Positions 8,072 to 17,989 are shown, counted from the stretch's first letter. The stretch: DNA of 64,000 nucleotides from Actinomycetospora chiangmaiensis DSM 45062 (GCF_000379625.1 NZ_KB903246.1:1-64000), one strand, 5' to 3'. Translations and numbers: made by a program. The notes: generated by a model not told the origin, from the letters alone.

Positions 8072-8977
8072 TCAGCTCCGTACGTACAGCCGCAGGGTGA
8101 CATACCCGGTGGCGGCGGCGATGACCGCGCCGATCACGATCAGCAGGGGTGCAACGAACAGCAGCACGTCGCTCATTCCGACCGCGGGGATGGCGTTGGA
8201 GATCAGGCGCCCGGAGAGCAGCCGGTCGATGAAGAAGAGCTTGCCGAGCACGAGCCCGCCGGTCGCGAGGACCGCCCCGACCACGCCGGTGATCACCGCC
8301 TCGATGAGGAACGGCACCTGCGTGTACCAGCGGGTGGCGCCGACCAGCCGCATGATCCCCACCTCGGTCCGCCGCGTGAAGGCCGAGACCTGGATGGTGT
8401 TGGAGATCAGCAGCAGCGCGGCCAGCGCCTGGACCGAGGCGAGCCCGAAGGCGGCGTTGCGCACGCTGCCGAGGAACGTGAACAGGTCCTCGACCAGGCG
8501 CCGCTGGTCGACGACGTTGCGGACGCCGGGCCGGTTCGAGAACTCCTGCACGATCGCGTCGCCGCGGGTCGGGTCCCGGAGCGTGACCCGCAGCGTCGCC
8601 GGCAGCGACTGCGGGCGGACCAGCTGCAGGATCGACTGGCCCGCGTAGATGCGCAGGAACCGCTGGTAGGCCGCGTCCCGCGACTCGTAGGTGACCCCGG
8701 CGACGAGCGGGTCGGACTGCAGCTGCCCCCGCAGCGCCGCGCAGGTCGGGCTGCTGCAGTCGGGGTCCCCGGCGCTGGTGGGCTCGTCGAGGGCGACCTG
8801 GACGGCGAGCTGGGAGTAGTAGAGGTCCTGGGTGCGGTCGATGGTGCGGACCGCGAGCAGGCCCGCGCCGAGCATACCGAGGGAGATGGCGGTGGTCAGC
8901 ATCATCGCGACGCTCATCGTGACGTTGCGCCGCAGACCCGCGACCGCCTCCCGCCAGACGAAGCCGACGCCGTTCAC
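8072..8977 (-). CDS. ftsX: Cell division protein FtsX
   Basis: The membrane subunit of the FtsEX complex, which couples the divisome to peptidoglycan hydrolase activation outside the membrane (RipC in mycobacteria). The 301-aa protein has one helix near residues 20-45, a large extracytoplasmic domain (about 50-165), and three C-terminal helices with the FtsX signature [16 protein letters not shown] between them. The outer domain carries a close cysteine pair (DPDCSSPTC) that may form a disulfide. The GTG start overlaps the ftsE stop (GTGA, 8974-8977), so translation is coupled. Confidence 0.95.
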   Translation of the reverse strand: MNGVGFVWREAVAGLRRNVTMSVAMMLTTAISLGMLGAGLLAVRTIDRTQDLYYSQLAVQVALDEPTSAGDPDCSSPTCAALRGQLQSDPLVAGVTYESRDAAYQRFLRIYAGQSILQLVRPQSLPATLRVTLRDPTRGDAIVQEFSNRPGVRNVVDQRRLVEDLFTFLGSVRNAAFGLASVQALAALLLISNTIQVSAFTRRTEVGIMRLVGATRWYTQVPFLIEAVITGVVGAVLATGGLVLGKLFFIDRLLSGRLISNAIPAVGMSDVLLFVAPLLIVIGAVIAAATGYVTLRLYVRS

Positions 8978-9663
8978 CGGCGGGCCCCGTACACCCCGCG
9001 GGCGTCGTCGCGCGCCAGCCTGCCGAGGTGCAGCTCCACCACCCGGCGGCGCATCGCGTCGACGATCTGCCGGTCGTGGGTCGCCATGACGATCGTGGTG
9101 CCGGCCCGGTTGATCCGGTCGAGCAGCAGCATGATGTCGTCGCTGGTCTCCGGGTCGAGGTTGCCGGTGGGCTCGTCGGCGAGGAGCACCAGCGGGCGGT
9201 TCGCCAGGGCCCGGGCGATCGCCACCCGCTGCGCCTCGCCGCCCGAGAGCTCCGCGGGCATGCGGTCGGCCTTGCCCGTCAGGTTGACCAGCTCGAGCAT
9301 CTCCGGCACGACGGTGCGGATGGTGTGCTCGGACTTGCCGGTCACCTCCAGGGCGAACGCCACGTTGTCGGCGACACTGCGGTTCGGCAGCAGCCGGAAG
9401 TCCTGGAACACGCAGCCCATCCGCTGGCGCAGCTTGGGCACCTTGCGGTTCGGCAGCCGCGCCACGTTCCAGTTCGCGACGTAGACGCTGCCGCCGCTCG
9501 GGACCTCCTCGCGCAGCAGCAGCCGCAGCAGCGTCGACTTCCCGGAGCCGGACGGGCCGATCAGGAAGACGAACTCCCCGGCCTCGACGTCCATCGACAC
9601 GCCGTCGAGCGCCGGCCGCGCGGACGTCGGATAGATCTTCGTGACGTTCTCGAGCCGGAGCAC
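8974..9663 (-). CDS. ftsE: Cell division ATP-binding protein FtsE
   Basis: The ABC-type ATPase partner of FtsX, acting at the cytoplasmic face of the septum. All ATPase motifs are visible in the 229-aa protein: Walker [11 protein letters not shown]-loop FQDFRLL, signature LSGGEAQR, Walker [12 protein letters not shown] and the switch histidine in MATHD. Length matches the family. GTG start without a clear ribosome site. It follows prfB by about 60 bp on the same strand, the usual prfB-ftsE-ftsX-smpB order of actinobacteria. Confidence 0.96.
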   Translation of the reverse strand: MLRLENVTKIYPTSARPALDGVSMDVEAGEFVFLIGPSGSGKSTLLRLLLREEVPSGGSVYVANWNVARLPNRKVPKLRQRMGCVFQDFRLLPNRSVADNVAFALEVTGKSEHTIRTVVPEMLELVNLTGKADRMPAELSGGEAQRVAIARALANRPLVLLADEPTGNLDPETSDDIMLLLDRINRAGTTIVMATHDRQIVDAMRRRVVELHLGRLARDDARGVYGARR

Positions 9664-9727
9664 GGCTGGCGATGCTACTGAAGCGGTGTCGATCTTCCCG
9701 GTCGGGCGAACGCCCCGTCGGGAGGAG

Positions 9728-10843
9728 CTACGCAGCGACCCCGCTCTGCTTGCGCCAGCGGATCCCGGCGTCGAGGAAGTCGTCGATGAAGCCGTCGAGG
9801 ACCTGCGAGGTCTGCGAGGTCTCCTGGTTGGTCCGGAGGTCCTTGACCATCTGGTACGGGTGCAGCACGTAGGAGCGCATCTGGTTGCCCCACGACGAGC
9901 CGGAGTCCTTGAGCGAGTCCAGCAGGGCCCGCTCCTCCTCCCGGCGGCGGGCCAGCAGCTTCGCGGCCAGGACCGCCATCGCCGAGGCCTTGTTCTGCAG
10001 CTGCGAGCGCTCGTTCTGGCAGCTCACGACGATGCCGGTCGGCATGTGGGTGAGGCGCACCGCGGAGTCGGTGGTGTTGACGCCCTGGCCGCCCGGACCC
10101 GATGAGCGGTAGACGTCGACCCGGAGGTCCTTCTCGTCGATCTCGACGTGGTCGGTCGACTCCACGACCGGCGCGACCTCGACCCCGGCGAACGACGTCT
10201 GGCGCCGGCCCTGGTTGTCGAACGGCGAGATGCGGACCAGGCGGTGCGTGCCCTGCTCGACCGACAGGGTGCCGTAAGCGTAGGGCGCGGTGACCTTGAA
10301 GGTGGCGGACTTGATCCCCGCCTCCTCGGAGTAGGAGGTGTCGTAGACCTCGGTCGGGTAGCCGTGGCGCTCGGCCCAGCGCAGGTACATCCGCATGAGC
10401 ATCTCGGCGAAGTCGGCGGCGTCCACCCCGCCCGCCTCGGCCCGGACGGTGACCAGCGCGTCGCGCTCGTCGTACTCGCCGTTGAGCAGGGTGCGCACCT
10501 CGAAGGCCGAGATGTCGGTGTGCAGCGACGCCCGCTCGGCGTCGGCCTCCGCGGTGAGCTCGGCGGCGTCGGCGCCCGACTCCTCGTCGGCCATCTCGTA
10601 GAGCGTCGAAAGGTCGTCGAGCCGGGAGCGCAGCGACTCCGCCTTGCGCAGGTCGGCCTGCTTGTGGGTGAACTCGCTGGTGAGCTTCTGCGCGGTCTCG
10701 ACGTCGTCCCAGAGATCCGGGGCCGCGACCTGCGACTCGAGCTCGGCGACCTGCCGCCGCAGACCGTCGAGGTCCATCGCCGCCTCCACCGAGTCGAGGC
10801 TGGCGGCGAGGTCCTTGAGCTGGGTCGCGGTCGAGTCGTCCAC
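9728..10843 (-). CDS. prfB: Peptide chain release factor 2
   Basis: RF2 recognises UAA and UGA stop codons and releases the nascent chain. The 371-aa protein has the N-terminal coiled-coil helices, the SPF recognition tripeptide (RISPFDNQG) and the catalytic GGQ loop ([10 protein letters not shown]). The C-terminal region contains [12 protein letters not shown]. The reading frame is continuous, so the autoregulatory +1 frameshift known from E. coli prfB is absent. The start is the GTG at 10841-10843 ([14 protein letters not shown]); the open frame continues upstream but has no family-like sequence there. Confidence 0.96.
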   Translation of the reverse strand: MDDSTATQLKDLAASLDSVEAAMDLDGLRRQVAELESQVAAPDLWDDVETAQKLTSEFTHKQADLRKAESLRSRLDDLSTLYEMADEESGADAAELTAEADAERASLHTDISAFEVRTLLNGEYDERDALVTVRAEAGGVDAADFAEMLMRMYLRWAERHGYPTEVYDTSYSEEAGIKSATFKVTAPYAYGTLSVEQGTHRLVRISPFDNQGRRQTSFAGVEVAPVVESTDHVEIDEKDLRVDVYRSSGPGGQGVNTTDSAVRLTHMPTGIVVSCQNERSQLQNKASAMAVLAAKLLARRREEERALLDSLKDSGSSWGNQMRSYVLHPYQMVKDLRTNQETSQTSQVLDGFIDDFLDAGIRWRKQSGVAA

Positions 10844-10920
10844 GGGTCCAGGGTAATCCTCGACCTCACCCAACCTTCCCGACGGCGGGTGCGGGGCACC
10901 GTCGTCGGGAACGGGTGTCC

Positions 10921-12051
10921 TCAGTGGTGGGCGCGCAGGTGGTCGCCCAGGACGTCCCGGCCGAACTCGTGTCCGGGCACCCGCCACACGCTGTGCGCGT
11001 GGTTGACGCCGCGCTGGGTGTTGTCCCACTCGGCGAGCAGGCCGGGCCCCTCGAGGCGGTAGTAGTGCGGGTCGCCGCGCTCGAGGCCGCCCGCCCACGC
11101 GAAGTGCACGCCGTCGAGATCGAGCCGCTCGTACTCCCGCTCGACGAGCCCGGGCGGCATCCGGTCGAGGTACACCCCGACGACGGCCCGGAGCAGCTCG
11201 TGCTGCCCGGCCGAGAGGTCCTTCCCCGCGATCCCCTTCGGCTGCGCCGACAGCTCGGTGGCGGCACGGTCGGCGTCGGTCACGCCGAGCTGGGCCTCCA
11301 GGCCGTCGTGCATCGACCAGAGCCGGTCCTCGAGGGCCTGGTCGTCGAAGTGGCCGCGCCACAGGTCGGGCAGCGGGATCAGCCGGTCGCCCGGGGACGT
11401 GTGGGTCCGGTTGGCGCCGATGATGTCGGCCGGCGCCGTCGGCGTCAGGATCGCCTGCTCGCGCTGCCCGGTGTCGAGCGCGTGCAGCAGCGCGCGCCCC
11501 GAGTCCTCGATCCCGCCCAGCGGACGCAGTTCCTGCCCGCCGAGCAACGGGGAGACCATCGGGTCGGCCCCGAGGAAGCACGGGGACCCCGCGACCGCCT
11601 CGCCGTCGATCACCAGGTGGTTGACCGACACGTGGTGGCCGCCGAAGCGCCAACCCCAGGGGGCGTCGCCGGTCGGGTCGCCGAACACCCGCAGGTAGTA
11701 CATGCCCGGGTCGCGGCCGCGGTCCCGGCCGAAGCCGGTGGCGAACCCCTCGGTGCGGTCGAGGATGTTCTCCAGGCCCATGATCGTCGACGCGCTGACG
11801 TAGGCCGGCTCGGAGAGCCCGGTCGCCAGCAGCTTCATCGCGGCCCGCTGCTGGTGGGGCAGCTGCTCGTGGATCGTCAGCCCGCCGTGGTCGGTGGGTG
11901 TGTAATACCAGTTCAGGCGCTCGGCCTCGGCGGCCTTCGAGCCGGGCCAGTCCCAGGCGCCCTGCGCCGACTGCTCGTCGTCGAGGGTCTCCTGCCAGGC
12001 CGCCGCCGCCTCGGCCATGGCCGAGGCGACGGACGCGGGGGTCGCCGTCAC
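10921..12051 (-). CDS. DUF3500 family protein
   Basis: A 376-aa protein matching the DUF3500 family as I recall it: [20 protein letters not shown] near the N-terminus, [14 protein letters not shown] and [16 protein letters not shown] in the middle, [18 protein letters not shown] near the C-terminus. The many histidines in GGHHVSVNH and the [12 protein letters not shown] motif are family hallmarks, but no biochemical function is established to my knowledge. No signal peptide is evident. Its GTG start overlaps the stop of the upstream ABM gene (GTGA, 12048-12051), so the two are translationally coupled. Confidence 0.82.
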   Translation of the reverse strand: MTATPASVASAMAEAAAAWQETLDDEQSAQGAWDWPGSKAAEAERLNWYYTPTDHGGLTIHEQLPHQQRAAMKLLATGLSEPAYVSASTIMGLENILDRTEGFATGFGRDRGRDPGMYYLRVFGDPTGDAPWGWRFGGHHVSVNHLVIDGEAVAGSPCFLGADPMVSPLLGGQELRPLGGIEDSGRALLHALDTGQREQAILTPTAPADIIGANRTHTSPGDRLIPLPDLWRGHFDDQALEDRLWSMHDGLEAQLGVTDADRAATELSAQPKGIAGKDLSAGQHELLRAVVGVYLDRMPPGLVEREYERLDLDGVHFAWAGGLERGDPHYYRLEGPGLLAEWDNTQRGVNHAHSVWRVPGHEFGRDVLGDHLRAHH

Positions 12052-12377
12052 GCGATCCGCTTGAGGCGCTGGATGATCAGGCCCTCGGAGCCGTTGACCA
12101 GCAGGTCGTCGAGCTTGCCCGCGAAGTCGACCAGGTGCGGCGCGGCGAGGTGGGCGTCCAGCTTCTCGCCGGAGGTCCAGTTCTCGTAGAAGAAGAACGT
12201 CGCGGGGTCGTCCTCGGCCACGTGCAGGTCGTAGTTGACGCAGCCGTCCTCGGCGAGCGTGGTCGGGATCAGGGCCTCGAGCCCCTTGCGGAGCTCGTCC
12301 TCCTTGCCGGGCTTCGCCGTCATGCGTGCGACGACCGTCAGCAGGCTGCGGTCGTCCTGGGTCGGAGTGCTGGCCAC
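12048..12377 (-). CDS. ABM-domain (antibiotic biosynthesis monooxygenase-like) protein
   Basis: A 109-aa ferredoxin-like-fold protein of the ABM/YgiN family: [52 protein letters not shown], then HLVDFAGKL. Members range from quinol monooxygenases to scavenging proteins. The GTG at 12375-12377 is preceded by AGGAG at good spacing, which rules out the longer upstream reading. It is the first gene of a two-gene unit with the DUF3500 gene. Substrate unknown. Confidence 0.85.
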   Translation of the reverse strand: MASTPTQDDRSLLTVVARMTAKPGKEDELRKGLEALIPTTLAEDGCVNYDLHVAEDDPATFFFYENWTSGEKLDAHLAAPHLVDFAGKLDDLLVNGSEGLIIQRLKRIA

Positions 12378-12477
12378 GGGGATCTCCTTCGTCGGTGAGG
12401 GGGTGACGCCGGTCATGCCATCACCCCCGTACCCGGTGCGCACCCCCGACCTATCCGAAGGGGTGGGCTCCGCCCTC

Positions 12478-12517
12478 GTGAGCACTTTCCGTGGCTCCCG
12501 CCACGGAAAGTGCTCAC
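12478..12517 (-). terminator. Terminator of the acyl-CoA dehydrogenase pair
   Basis: A perfect 17-bp stem (12478-12494 with 12501-12517) around CTCCCG. The stop codon of the upstream dehydrogenase gene (complement 12514-12516) lies inside its first arm, so the hairpin begins at the end of the coding region. Confidence 0.88.
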
Positions 12518-13632
12518 AAGGCGGTAGCCACGAACAGCGCCTCGCGGTGCTCCGCGGCGGAGCCGAAGAGCGGGGCCCGGCGGCGGGCGCGCTTGTAGAA
12601 GAAGTGCGCCTCGTGCTCCCACGTGAAGCCGATGCCGCCGAAGAACTGGATCATCGCGCCGGTCGCGTTCCAGGCGGCGTCCGCGGCCTTCGAGCCCGCG
12701 ACCGCCACGGCGATCGCGGCGCCCTCGTCGTCGGTGTCGAGCGCGTGCGCGGCGAACAGCACCGCGTGCTCGGCCATCGTCACCGCGACGTGCAGGTCGG
12801 CCAGGGCGTGCTTGAGGGCCTGGAACGAGCCGACGGGCACCCCGAACTGGTTGCGGTCCCGGTCGTAGGCCACGGTGCGCGTCAGCGCCTCGCGCGCCAC
12901 GCCCACGAGGTCCGCGGCGTTGAGCACCGCGCCGCGGGCGAGCAGGGCCCGGACCGCGGCGGCGTCCCCGTTCGCCAGGGGCTCGGCCGGGGTGTCGGCG
13001 AACTCCACGGCGCCCACGCGGGCGGTGCCGTCGTAGGTGCGCTGGTCGCGGACCGTCAGGCCGGACGCGCCGGCCTCGACCAGGTACAGACCCGGGGTCC
13101 CGGACGCGTCCGTGGCGGCCACGACGATCAGGCCGGCCACGGCGGGGTAGTCGACCGGCGAGGCCGACCCGTTCAGGCGGCTCGTACTTTCTCCTTCCGC
13201 GCTGTTGGCGTCGACGGTGATGCCCGAGCCGTCCCAGGCCCCGCCCTCACCGCGCAGCGCGACGATGCCGACGGTCTCCCCCGCCGCCAGGGCCGGGAGC
13301 CAGCGGGACTGCTGCTCGGCCGACCCCGCGATGCGGACGGCCTCGGCGGCCAGCACGGTCGCGAGCCACGGCCCGGGTGCGACGCCGGCGCCGAGCGCCC
13401 GGGCGACCACCTGGGCGTCGACGAGGCCGAGCCCGAGGCCGTCGTGCTCCTCGGGGACGAGGACGGCGAGCGCCCCCTGGTCCGCGAGGCCCTTCCACAG
13501 CGTCAGCGGGTGACCGTCGCCGTCGGGGTCCTCGACGACGCCGCGGACGGCCTCGAGGTCGAAGCGGTCGGCCAGGAACTCGGTCACCGTCGAGGCGAAG
13601 GCCTGCTGCTCGTCGGTCAGTGCGAAGAACAC
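12514..13632 (-). CDS. Acyl-CoA dehydrogenase family protein
   Basis: A 372-aa acyl-CoA dehydrogenase starting MFFALTDEQQAFASTVTEFL. The N-terminal helical domain is followed by a shortened middle beta-domain (AGETVGIVALRGEGG) and the C-terminal helical domain with YDRDRNQFGVPVGSFQALKHALAD and FFGGIGFTWEHEAHFFYKRA, the latter lining the active site. GTG at 13630-13632 has AGGAG upstream. The gene follows a second dehydrogenase by 11 bp. In mycobacteria such adjacent fadE pairs form alpha2-beta2 enzymes for sterol side-chain or other bulky acyl-CoAs; by analogy this pair may be heteromeric. Confidence 0.9.
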   Translation of the reverse strand: MFFALTDEQQAFASTVTEFLADRFDLEAVRGVVEDPDGDGHPLTLWKGLADQGALAVLVPEEHDGLGLGLVDAQVVARALGAGVAPGPWLATVLAAEAVRIAGSAEQQSRWLPALAAGETVGIVALRGEGGAWDGSGITVDANSAEGESTSRLNGSASPVDYPAVAGLIVVAATDASGTPGLYLVEAGASGLTVRDQRTYDGTARVGAVEFADTPAEPLANGDAAAVRALLARGAVLNAADLVGVAREALTRTVAYDRDRNQFGVPVGSFQALKHALADLHVAVTMAEHAVLFAAHALDTDDEGAAIAVAVAGSKAADAAWNATGAMIQFFGGIGFTWEHEAHFFYKRARRRAPLFGSAAEHREALFVATAL

Positions 13633-13643
13633 GTGTCTCTCCT

Positions 13644-14816
13644 CTACCGCGGCAGGCCGAGCACGCGCTCGGCGACGATGTTGCGCTGCACCTGCGACGA
13701 GCCGCCCCAGATCGTGACCGACCGGGACCAGTGGTCCTGCGCGTGGAAGGGGGACAGGTCGACGTCGGGGCGGGGCGCCGCGAGCGTCGCCTCCGGGCCC
13801 AGGACGTGCTCGAAGGCCTCCCAGAGGTCCTGGAACGCCTCGGACCACTGCAGCTTGGTCATCGAGGACTCCGAACCGAGGTCCCGGCCCTGCTCGACCT
13901 GGGTGAGGATGTGCATCGCGTGGTAGCGCAGGCACTCGAGCTCGACCAGGCAGCGGGCGAGCTCCTGGCGGGCCACCGGGTCGTCGGCGCGGCCGAAGCG
14001 CTTCGCCTCGGCCACGATCTCGTCGTACTGGCGGCGGAACTCGGTGTACTGCCCCACGCCGGAGGCGCCGCGCTCGAAGGAGAGCAGCAGCATCGCAGTG
14101 CGCCAGCCCTGGCCGATCTCGCCCAGGCAGTCCTCCGCCTTGACGCGCGCGTCGGTGAAGAAGACCTCGCCGAACTCGCTGGCACCGCTCATCTGCTTGA
14201 GCGGACGGGCCTCGACGCCGGGCTGGTCCATGTCGATCAGCAGCATCGACAGGCCCTTGTGCTTCTCCGAGCCCGCCTCGGTCCGCACGATGGTGAAGAT
14301 CTTGTCGCCGTGCATGGCGTTGGTGGTCCAGATCTTCTGCCCGTTGACGACGTACTCGTCGCCGTCGAGCACGCCGCGGGTCGCGACCGCCGCGAGGTCG
14401 GAGCCGGCGCCGGGCTCGGAGAAGCCCTGGCACCAGATGACCTCGTTGCGCAGCATCGGGCCGATGATCTCGGCCTTCTGCTTCTCGGTGCCGATCGCCA
14501 TGATCGTCGGGGCGAGGAAGGTGAGGCCCAGGACGTTGACGGTCTGCGGGGCGTGCGCCCGCACCGTCTCCTCGTCGTAGATGGCCTTCATCGCGGGGGT
14601 GCCGCCGCGGCCGCCGTACTCGACGGGCCACTGGATGCCCGAGAAGCCGGCCGCGGTCTTGCGCGCCTCCCATTCCCGGCGCTTCTCGAACGACTCGGTG
14701 TCGGAGAGCGTCGCCCAGTAGCCCGGAACGGTCCACTCGGTGGGGATGTTCTCGGCGAGCCAGGTGCGCAGCTCCTGCCGGAACTGCTCCTCCTCGGCCG
14801 TGTAGGTCAGGTCCAC
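13644..14816 (-). CDS. Acyl-CoA dehydrogenase family protein (first of pair)
   Basis: A 390-aa acyl-CoA dehydrogenase: EQFRQELRTWLAENIP at the N-terminus, IWCQGFSEPGAGSDLA in the FAD-binding middle domain, VNGQKIWTTNAMHGD, and a C-terminal RSVTIWGGSSQVQRNIVAERVLGLPR, the usual ending. Full length and apparently intact. The GTG at 14814-14816 (MDLTYTAEEEQF) is preferred; GTG nine bases upstream is possible. It is the promoter-proximal gene of the pair and is followed after 11 bp by the second dehydrogenase. The two proteins are only distantly alike, which fits heteromeric FadE pairs described in mycobacteria. Substrate unknown. Confidence 0.9.
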   Translation of the reverse strand: MDLTYTAEEEQFRQELRTWLAENIPTEWTVPGYWATLSDTESFEKRREWEARKTAAGFSGIQWPVEYGGRGGTPAMKAIYDEETVRAHAPQTVNVLGLTFLAPTIMAIGTEKQKAEIIGPMLRNEVIWCQGFSEPGAGSDLAAVATRGVLDGDEYVVNGQKIWTTNAMHGDKIFTIVRTEAGSEKHKGLSMLLIDMDQPGVEARPLKQMSGASEFGEVFFTDARVKAEDCLGEIGQGWRTAMLLLSFERGASGVGQYTEFRRQYDEIVAEAKRFGRADDPVARQELARCLVELECLRYHAMHILTQVEQGRDLGSESSMTKLQWSEAFQDLWEAFEHVLGPEATLAAPRPDVDLSPFHAQDHWSRSVTIWGGSSQVQRNIVAERVLGLPR

Positions 14817-14871
14817 GGCCCGCACTCTCGCAGGTCCCGCAGCGGGACGCACTACCGCCCGGTAGCTCCGG

Positions 14872-16041
14872 TCAACACGTCAGGATGCGCTGCTGCTCCT
14901 TGAACGCGAGGACCCGCCGGACCGCGTCCTGCGCACGCTGCGCGAACGCCGGTTCGCGCGCGGCCGTGGTGATCGCGTCGAGCATCGGGGCGAGGTCGCC
15001 CGGACGGATGTCGAGCACGAGGTCGCCGCCCGCCGCGAGGAACCTGGTCGCCCGCGCCCCGACGGGGGTGTCCGCGAGGGCGGCCGCCGCCCCGACGTCG
15101 TCGGTCATGATCACGCCCCCGAACCCCAACCGGCCGCGGAGCAGGTCGTTCATCACCCGCGAGGAGAAGAGCGCCTGGTTGTCGGGGTCGATGCGGCTGT
15201 AGCGGGCCGACGACATCATCACCAGCGGGGCCCCCGCGCGGATGCCCGCGGCGAAGGACTGCAGCGTCGGCGAGTCCGTCGTGGTGGTCGAGTCGACCAC
15301 TCCCCCGGCGAAGTCGGTGTTCTCCCGGACCTCGCCGAGCCCCGGGAAGTGCTTGAGCGTCGGGGCGACGTCCGCGTTCCGCATCCCGGTGACGAAGGCC
15401 CGCACGCCCGCCGAGGCGGTCGCGGCGTCGTCGCCGTACTGCCGGTCGTACCGGCCCACCGGCGCGTTCTGCCTGCCCAACGCCGGGTCGACGACGTCGG
15501 CCACCGGCGCGAGGTCCACCGTCACGCCGACGTTGCGCACGGCGTCGCCCCAGCTCTTCGCCCGGGCGGCGAGACCGGCGGGGTCGCGCCCCTGCTCCAG
15601 GGCGGAGGGCATCGTCGGGAATCCCGGGCCCTCGAGCTCCTGGACCTGGCCGCCCTCCTGGTCGGTCGAGACCAGCAGCGGGACCTCGCCGCCGCCCGTC
15701 GCCTGCGCGCTGGTGACGACGCGCGTGACGTCGTCGACGCTCGCCGACTTCCCGTCGGTGAGGATGATCCCGCCCGGTTCGAGCCCGAGGGCGGTGCGGG
15801 CGGCCGCGCTGACGCCGCCCGCGGGGACCCCGATCACGACGAGCTGGGCCCAGCGCTGCCGGTCGCTCAGCCGGTCGTAGGTCCGGTCCGCGCAGGAGGC
15901 GGGGGCCGCGGTGGTCGACGGGGCGGCCGCGGGCGCGGCGGAGCCGACGGCGAGCGGCGGGGCGGCCGGTGCCTGCCCGGCGCCGCAGCCCGCGACGAGG
16001 GCCAGGGCGGACAACGAGGCGGCGAGACCGGAACGGGACAT
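14872..16041 (-). CDS. Glycoside hydrolase family 3 lipoprotein (LpqI/NagZ-like)
   Basis: A 389-aa lipoprotein related to beta-N-acetylglucosaminidases of peptidoglycan recycling. The signal peptide ends in the lipobox LVAGC (Cys near residue 19), followed by an Ala/Pro-rich linker and the (beta/alpha)8 barrel: AQLVVIGVPAGG, LLVSTDQEGGQVQ, LKHFPGLGEVRENTDF, FGGVIMTDDVGAAAAL. The nucleophile Asp in MTDD is present. The loop after KHFPG reads GLGEVRENTDF rather than the GHG...DSH seen in enterobacterial NagZ, so the Asp-His acid/base dyad is not recognisable; this may be a trait of the actinobacterial subfamily. ATG at 16039-16041 gives the cleanest signal peptide. Confidence 0.85.
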   Translation of the reverse strand: MSRSGLAASLSALALVAGCGAGQAPAAPPLAVGSAAPAAAPSTTAAPASCADRTYDRLSDRQRWAQLVVIGVPAGGVSAAARTALGLEPGGIILTDGKSASVDDVTRVVTSAQATGGGEVPLLVSTDQEGGQVQELEGPGFPTMPSALEQGRDPAGLAARAKSWGDAVRNVGVTVDLAPVADVVDPALGRQNAPVGRYDRQYGDDAATASAGVRAFVTGMRNADVAPTLKHFPGLGEVRENTDFAGGVVDSTTTTDSPTLQSFAAGIRAGAPLVMMSSARYSRIDPDNQALFSSRVMNDLLRGRLGFGGVIMTDDVGAAAALADTPVGARATRFLAAGGDLVLDIRPGDLAPMLDAITTAAREPAFAQRAQDAVRRVLAFKEQQRILTC

Positions 16042-16121
16042 CGCGGGCCAGGGTAGGGACGACCCGTCGTCACGAAGGGAGAGGGTGGGCACCGGCGTTG
16101 CGGATGCGGGACGATGCACCC

Positions 16122-17045
16122 ATGAGCACCACACGGCGGGCGATCACGCTCCACGGGCACCGGATGGCGTACCTGGAGGCGTGCCCGGAGCCGTCGGGCG
16201 ACGACCCCGAGGTCCTGGTGCTGCTCCACGGGGTGGCCGGGAGCTCGTCCACGTGGGAGCCGGTGCTGGACCGGCTGGAGCAGCAGGGCTGCCGGCACCT
16301 CGTGATCGCCCCGGACCTGCTCGGGCACGGCGAGTCCGCGGGGCCGAGCGGCGACTTCTCCATGGGCGCCTACGCGAACGGGCTGCGCGACCTGCTCGCG
16401 GCCCTCGGGCGCCGTCGGGTGACGGTCGTCGGGCACTCGCTCGGCGGCGGGGTGGCGATGCAGTTCGCCTACCAGTTCCCGGAGATGTGCTCCCGGCTCG
16501 TGCTCGTCTCCTCCGGCGGTCTCGGGCGGGGCGTGAGCCCCACGCTGCGGCTCGCCGCGCTGCCGGGCGCCGGTATCGTGCTCCCGCTGCTGGCCCGCAC
16601 CGGACTGCTGGGCCTCGGCGTCAGCGCGCTGCGCGCCGCGGCGTCCCTGCCGCTGCCGCCCGCGGAGAAGGTGTCGCTCGTCGAGTACTCCCGCCACGTC
16701 GGGTCGCTCACCGAGCGCGCCCACGCCGACGCCTTCGTCGACACCATCCGCGGCGTCATCGGCCCGCACGGACAGCGGGTGAGCGGCACCGACCGGCTCT
16801 ACCTGACCGAGGGGCTGCCGACCATGGTGGTCTGGGGTCGACGCGACCCGATCATCCCGGTCGGCCACGCCTACCGGGCGGCGGCGCTCATGCCCGGCTC
16901 GCGGCTCGAGATCTTCGACGGCTCCGGGCACTTCCCGCACTGCGACGAGCCCGAGCGCTTCGTCGGCCTGCTCACCGGGTTCTGCGCGTCGACCGCGCCG
17001 GGCGAGATGTCCGCCGCGGTGATCGGGGCCAAGCTCGTCGGCTGA
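16122..17045 (+). CDS. Alpha/beta-fold hydrolase
   Basis: A 307-aa alpha/beta hydrolase with oxyanion-hole motif LLHGVAGSS, nucleophile elbow GHSLGGG, acid in GRRDPIIP and catalytic His in GSGHFPHCDEPE. The lid region (residues ~150-215) resembles lipase/esterase LipV-like or epoxide-hydrolase-like members; the substrate cannot be told. It starts at an ATG with a weak ribosome site and is divergent from the GH3 lipoprotein gene 80 bp away. It converges on the methyltransferase gene with 3 bp between stops. Confidence 0.88.
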   Translation: MSTTRRAITLHGHRMAYLEACPEPSGDDPEVLVLLHGVAGSSSTWEPVLDRLEQQGCRHLVIAPDLLGHGESAGPSGDFSMGAYANGLRDLLAALGRRRVTVVGHSLGGGVAMQFAYQFPEMCSRLVLVSSGGLGRGVSPTLRLAALPGAGIVLPLLARTGLLGLGVSALRAAASLPLPPAEKVSLVEYSRHVGSLTERAHADAFVDTIRGVIGPHGQRVSGTDRLYLTEGLPTMVVWGRRDPIIPVGHAYRAAALMPGSRLEIFDGSGHFPHCDEPERFVGLLTGFCASTAPGEMSAAVIGAKLVG

Positions 17046-17048
17046 CCG

Positions 17049-17639
17049 TCACACGTTCCGGCACTGGTAGGCCAGTGCCGGCGGGACGTTGCGCCACACG
17101 ATCGGCGTCACCGACACCTCGTCGAAGCTCTCCTGGAGCAGCTCACGGAAGCGCTTCTGCGTCGGCAGGTTCATCACGTGCGCGTAGGCGAACGTGGTGA
17201 ACACCCCGCGCGGCACGAGCACCCGGTTGACCTGGTCCATGATCCCGCGCTGCGCGTCGCGGCTGAACAGCGTCCACGGCAGGCCGCTGACGACGGTGTC
17301 GACCGTCGTGATCCCGACGTCGGCGAGGAGCTTCTGCAGGTCCTTCGCGTCGCCCTGGATGACCTCGAGCCACGGCAGGTTGCGCCGCAGCAGGCCGACC
17401 ATGCTGCGGTCCAACTCCACGGCGACGTGGCGGGCCTCCGGCGGCAGCCGGCGACGCAGGGCCTCGGAGACGACGCCGGTACCCGGCCCGAGCTCGACCA
17501 CCGTGGCCGCCGTGTCCGCCGGTGCGACCGAGGCGAGCAGGTCGGACAGTGCGCGCCCGCTCGGGGCGACCGCACCGATCACACCGGGGCTCCGCACGGC
17601 GGAGGAGACGAAGGTCAGCAGGTCACGAGCAGCCGTCAC
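17049..17639 (-). CDS. Class I SAM-dependent methyltransferase (phospholipid N-methyltransferase-like)
   Basis: A 196-aa methyltransferase with SAM motif I VVELGPGTGVVSEAL, acidic motif II VAVELDR, motif IQGDAKDL and the SGLPW motif IV. The combination, with an N-terminal APSGRAL segment, is typical of PmtA-type phosphatidylethanolamine N-methyltransferases and of the related KsgA-like COG3963 proteins. Membrane-lipid or small-molecule methylation is plausible; the substrate is not proven by sequence. Single gene, ATG or GTG start at 17639. Confidence 0.82.
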   Translation of the reverse strand: MTAARDLLTFVSSAVRSPGVIGAVAPSGRALSDLLASVAPADTAATVVELGPGTGVVSEALRRRLPPEARHVAVELDRSMVGLLRRNLPWLEVIQGDAKDLQKLLADVGITTVDTVVSGLPWTLFSRDAQRGIMDQVNRVLVPRGVFTTFAYAHVMNLPTQKRFRELLQESFDEVSVTPIVWRNVPPALAYQCRNV

Positions 17640-17692
17640 GCCAGGCAGCGTGTCAGGTCACCCGCCGGGCGACCACCGGAAGCCGCCGGACG

Positions 17693-17989
17693 TCACCGCG
17701 GGTCGACCACACGCATCACGATGTACACGACCAACAGCAGGATCATCATCGAGAGGTCCAGGCTGATGTTGCCGATCCGGACGGCCGGGATGAGCCGCTT
17801 CAGCAGGTTCACCGGCGGGTCGGTCACCCGGTACATCAGCTCGAGGCTGACCGCCGTGCCCCCGGCCGGGCGCCACTCGCGCGCGAAGCCCCGCACCACC
17901 TCGACGACCAGTCGCCCGATGATGAACAGGTAGAACACGAACAGGACGTAGTAGACGACCAGCAGGATCGTGTCCGTCGGGCTCGACAT
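17693..17989 (-). CDS. YggT family membrane protein
   Basis: A 98-aa protein with two to three membrane segments (about residues 6-30 and 73-95) and the YggT signature region MYRVTDPPVNLLKRLIP between them. In Gram-positive bacteria YggT/YlmG proteins often lie near division genes; here it stands next to a methyltransferase gene on the same strand. ATG start at 17987-17989. Confidence 0.88.
   Translation of the reverse strand: MSSPTDTILLVVYYVLFVFYLFIIGRLVVEVVRGFAREWRPAGGTAVSLELMYRVTDPPVNLLKRLIPAVRIGNISLDLSMMILLLVVYIVMRVVDPR

Noticed and set aside
9664..9727. GC-rich inverted segment between prfB and ftsE as a terminator.
   Set aside because: Pairing is short and interrupted, and the genes are expected to be cotranscribed.
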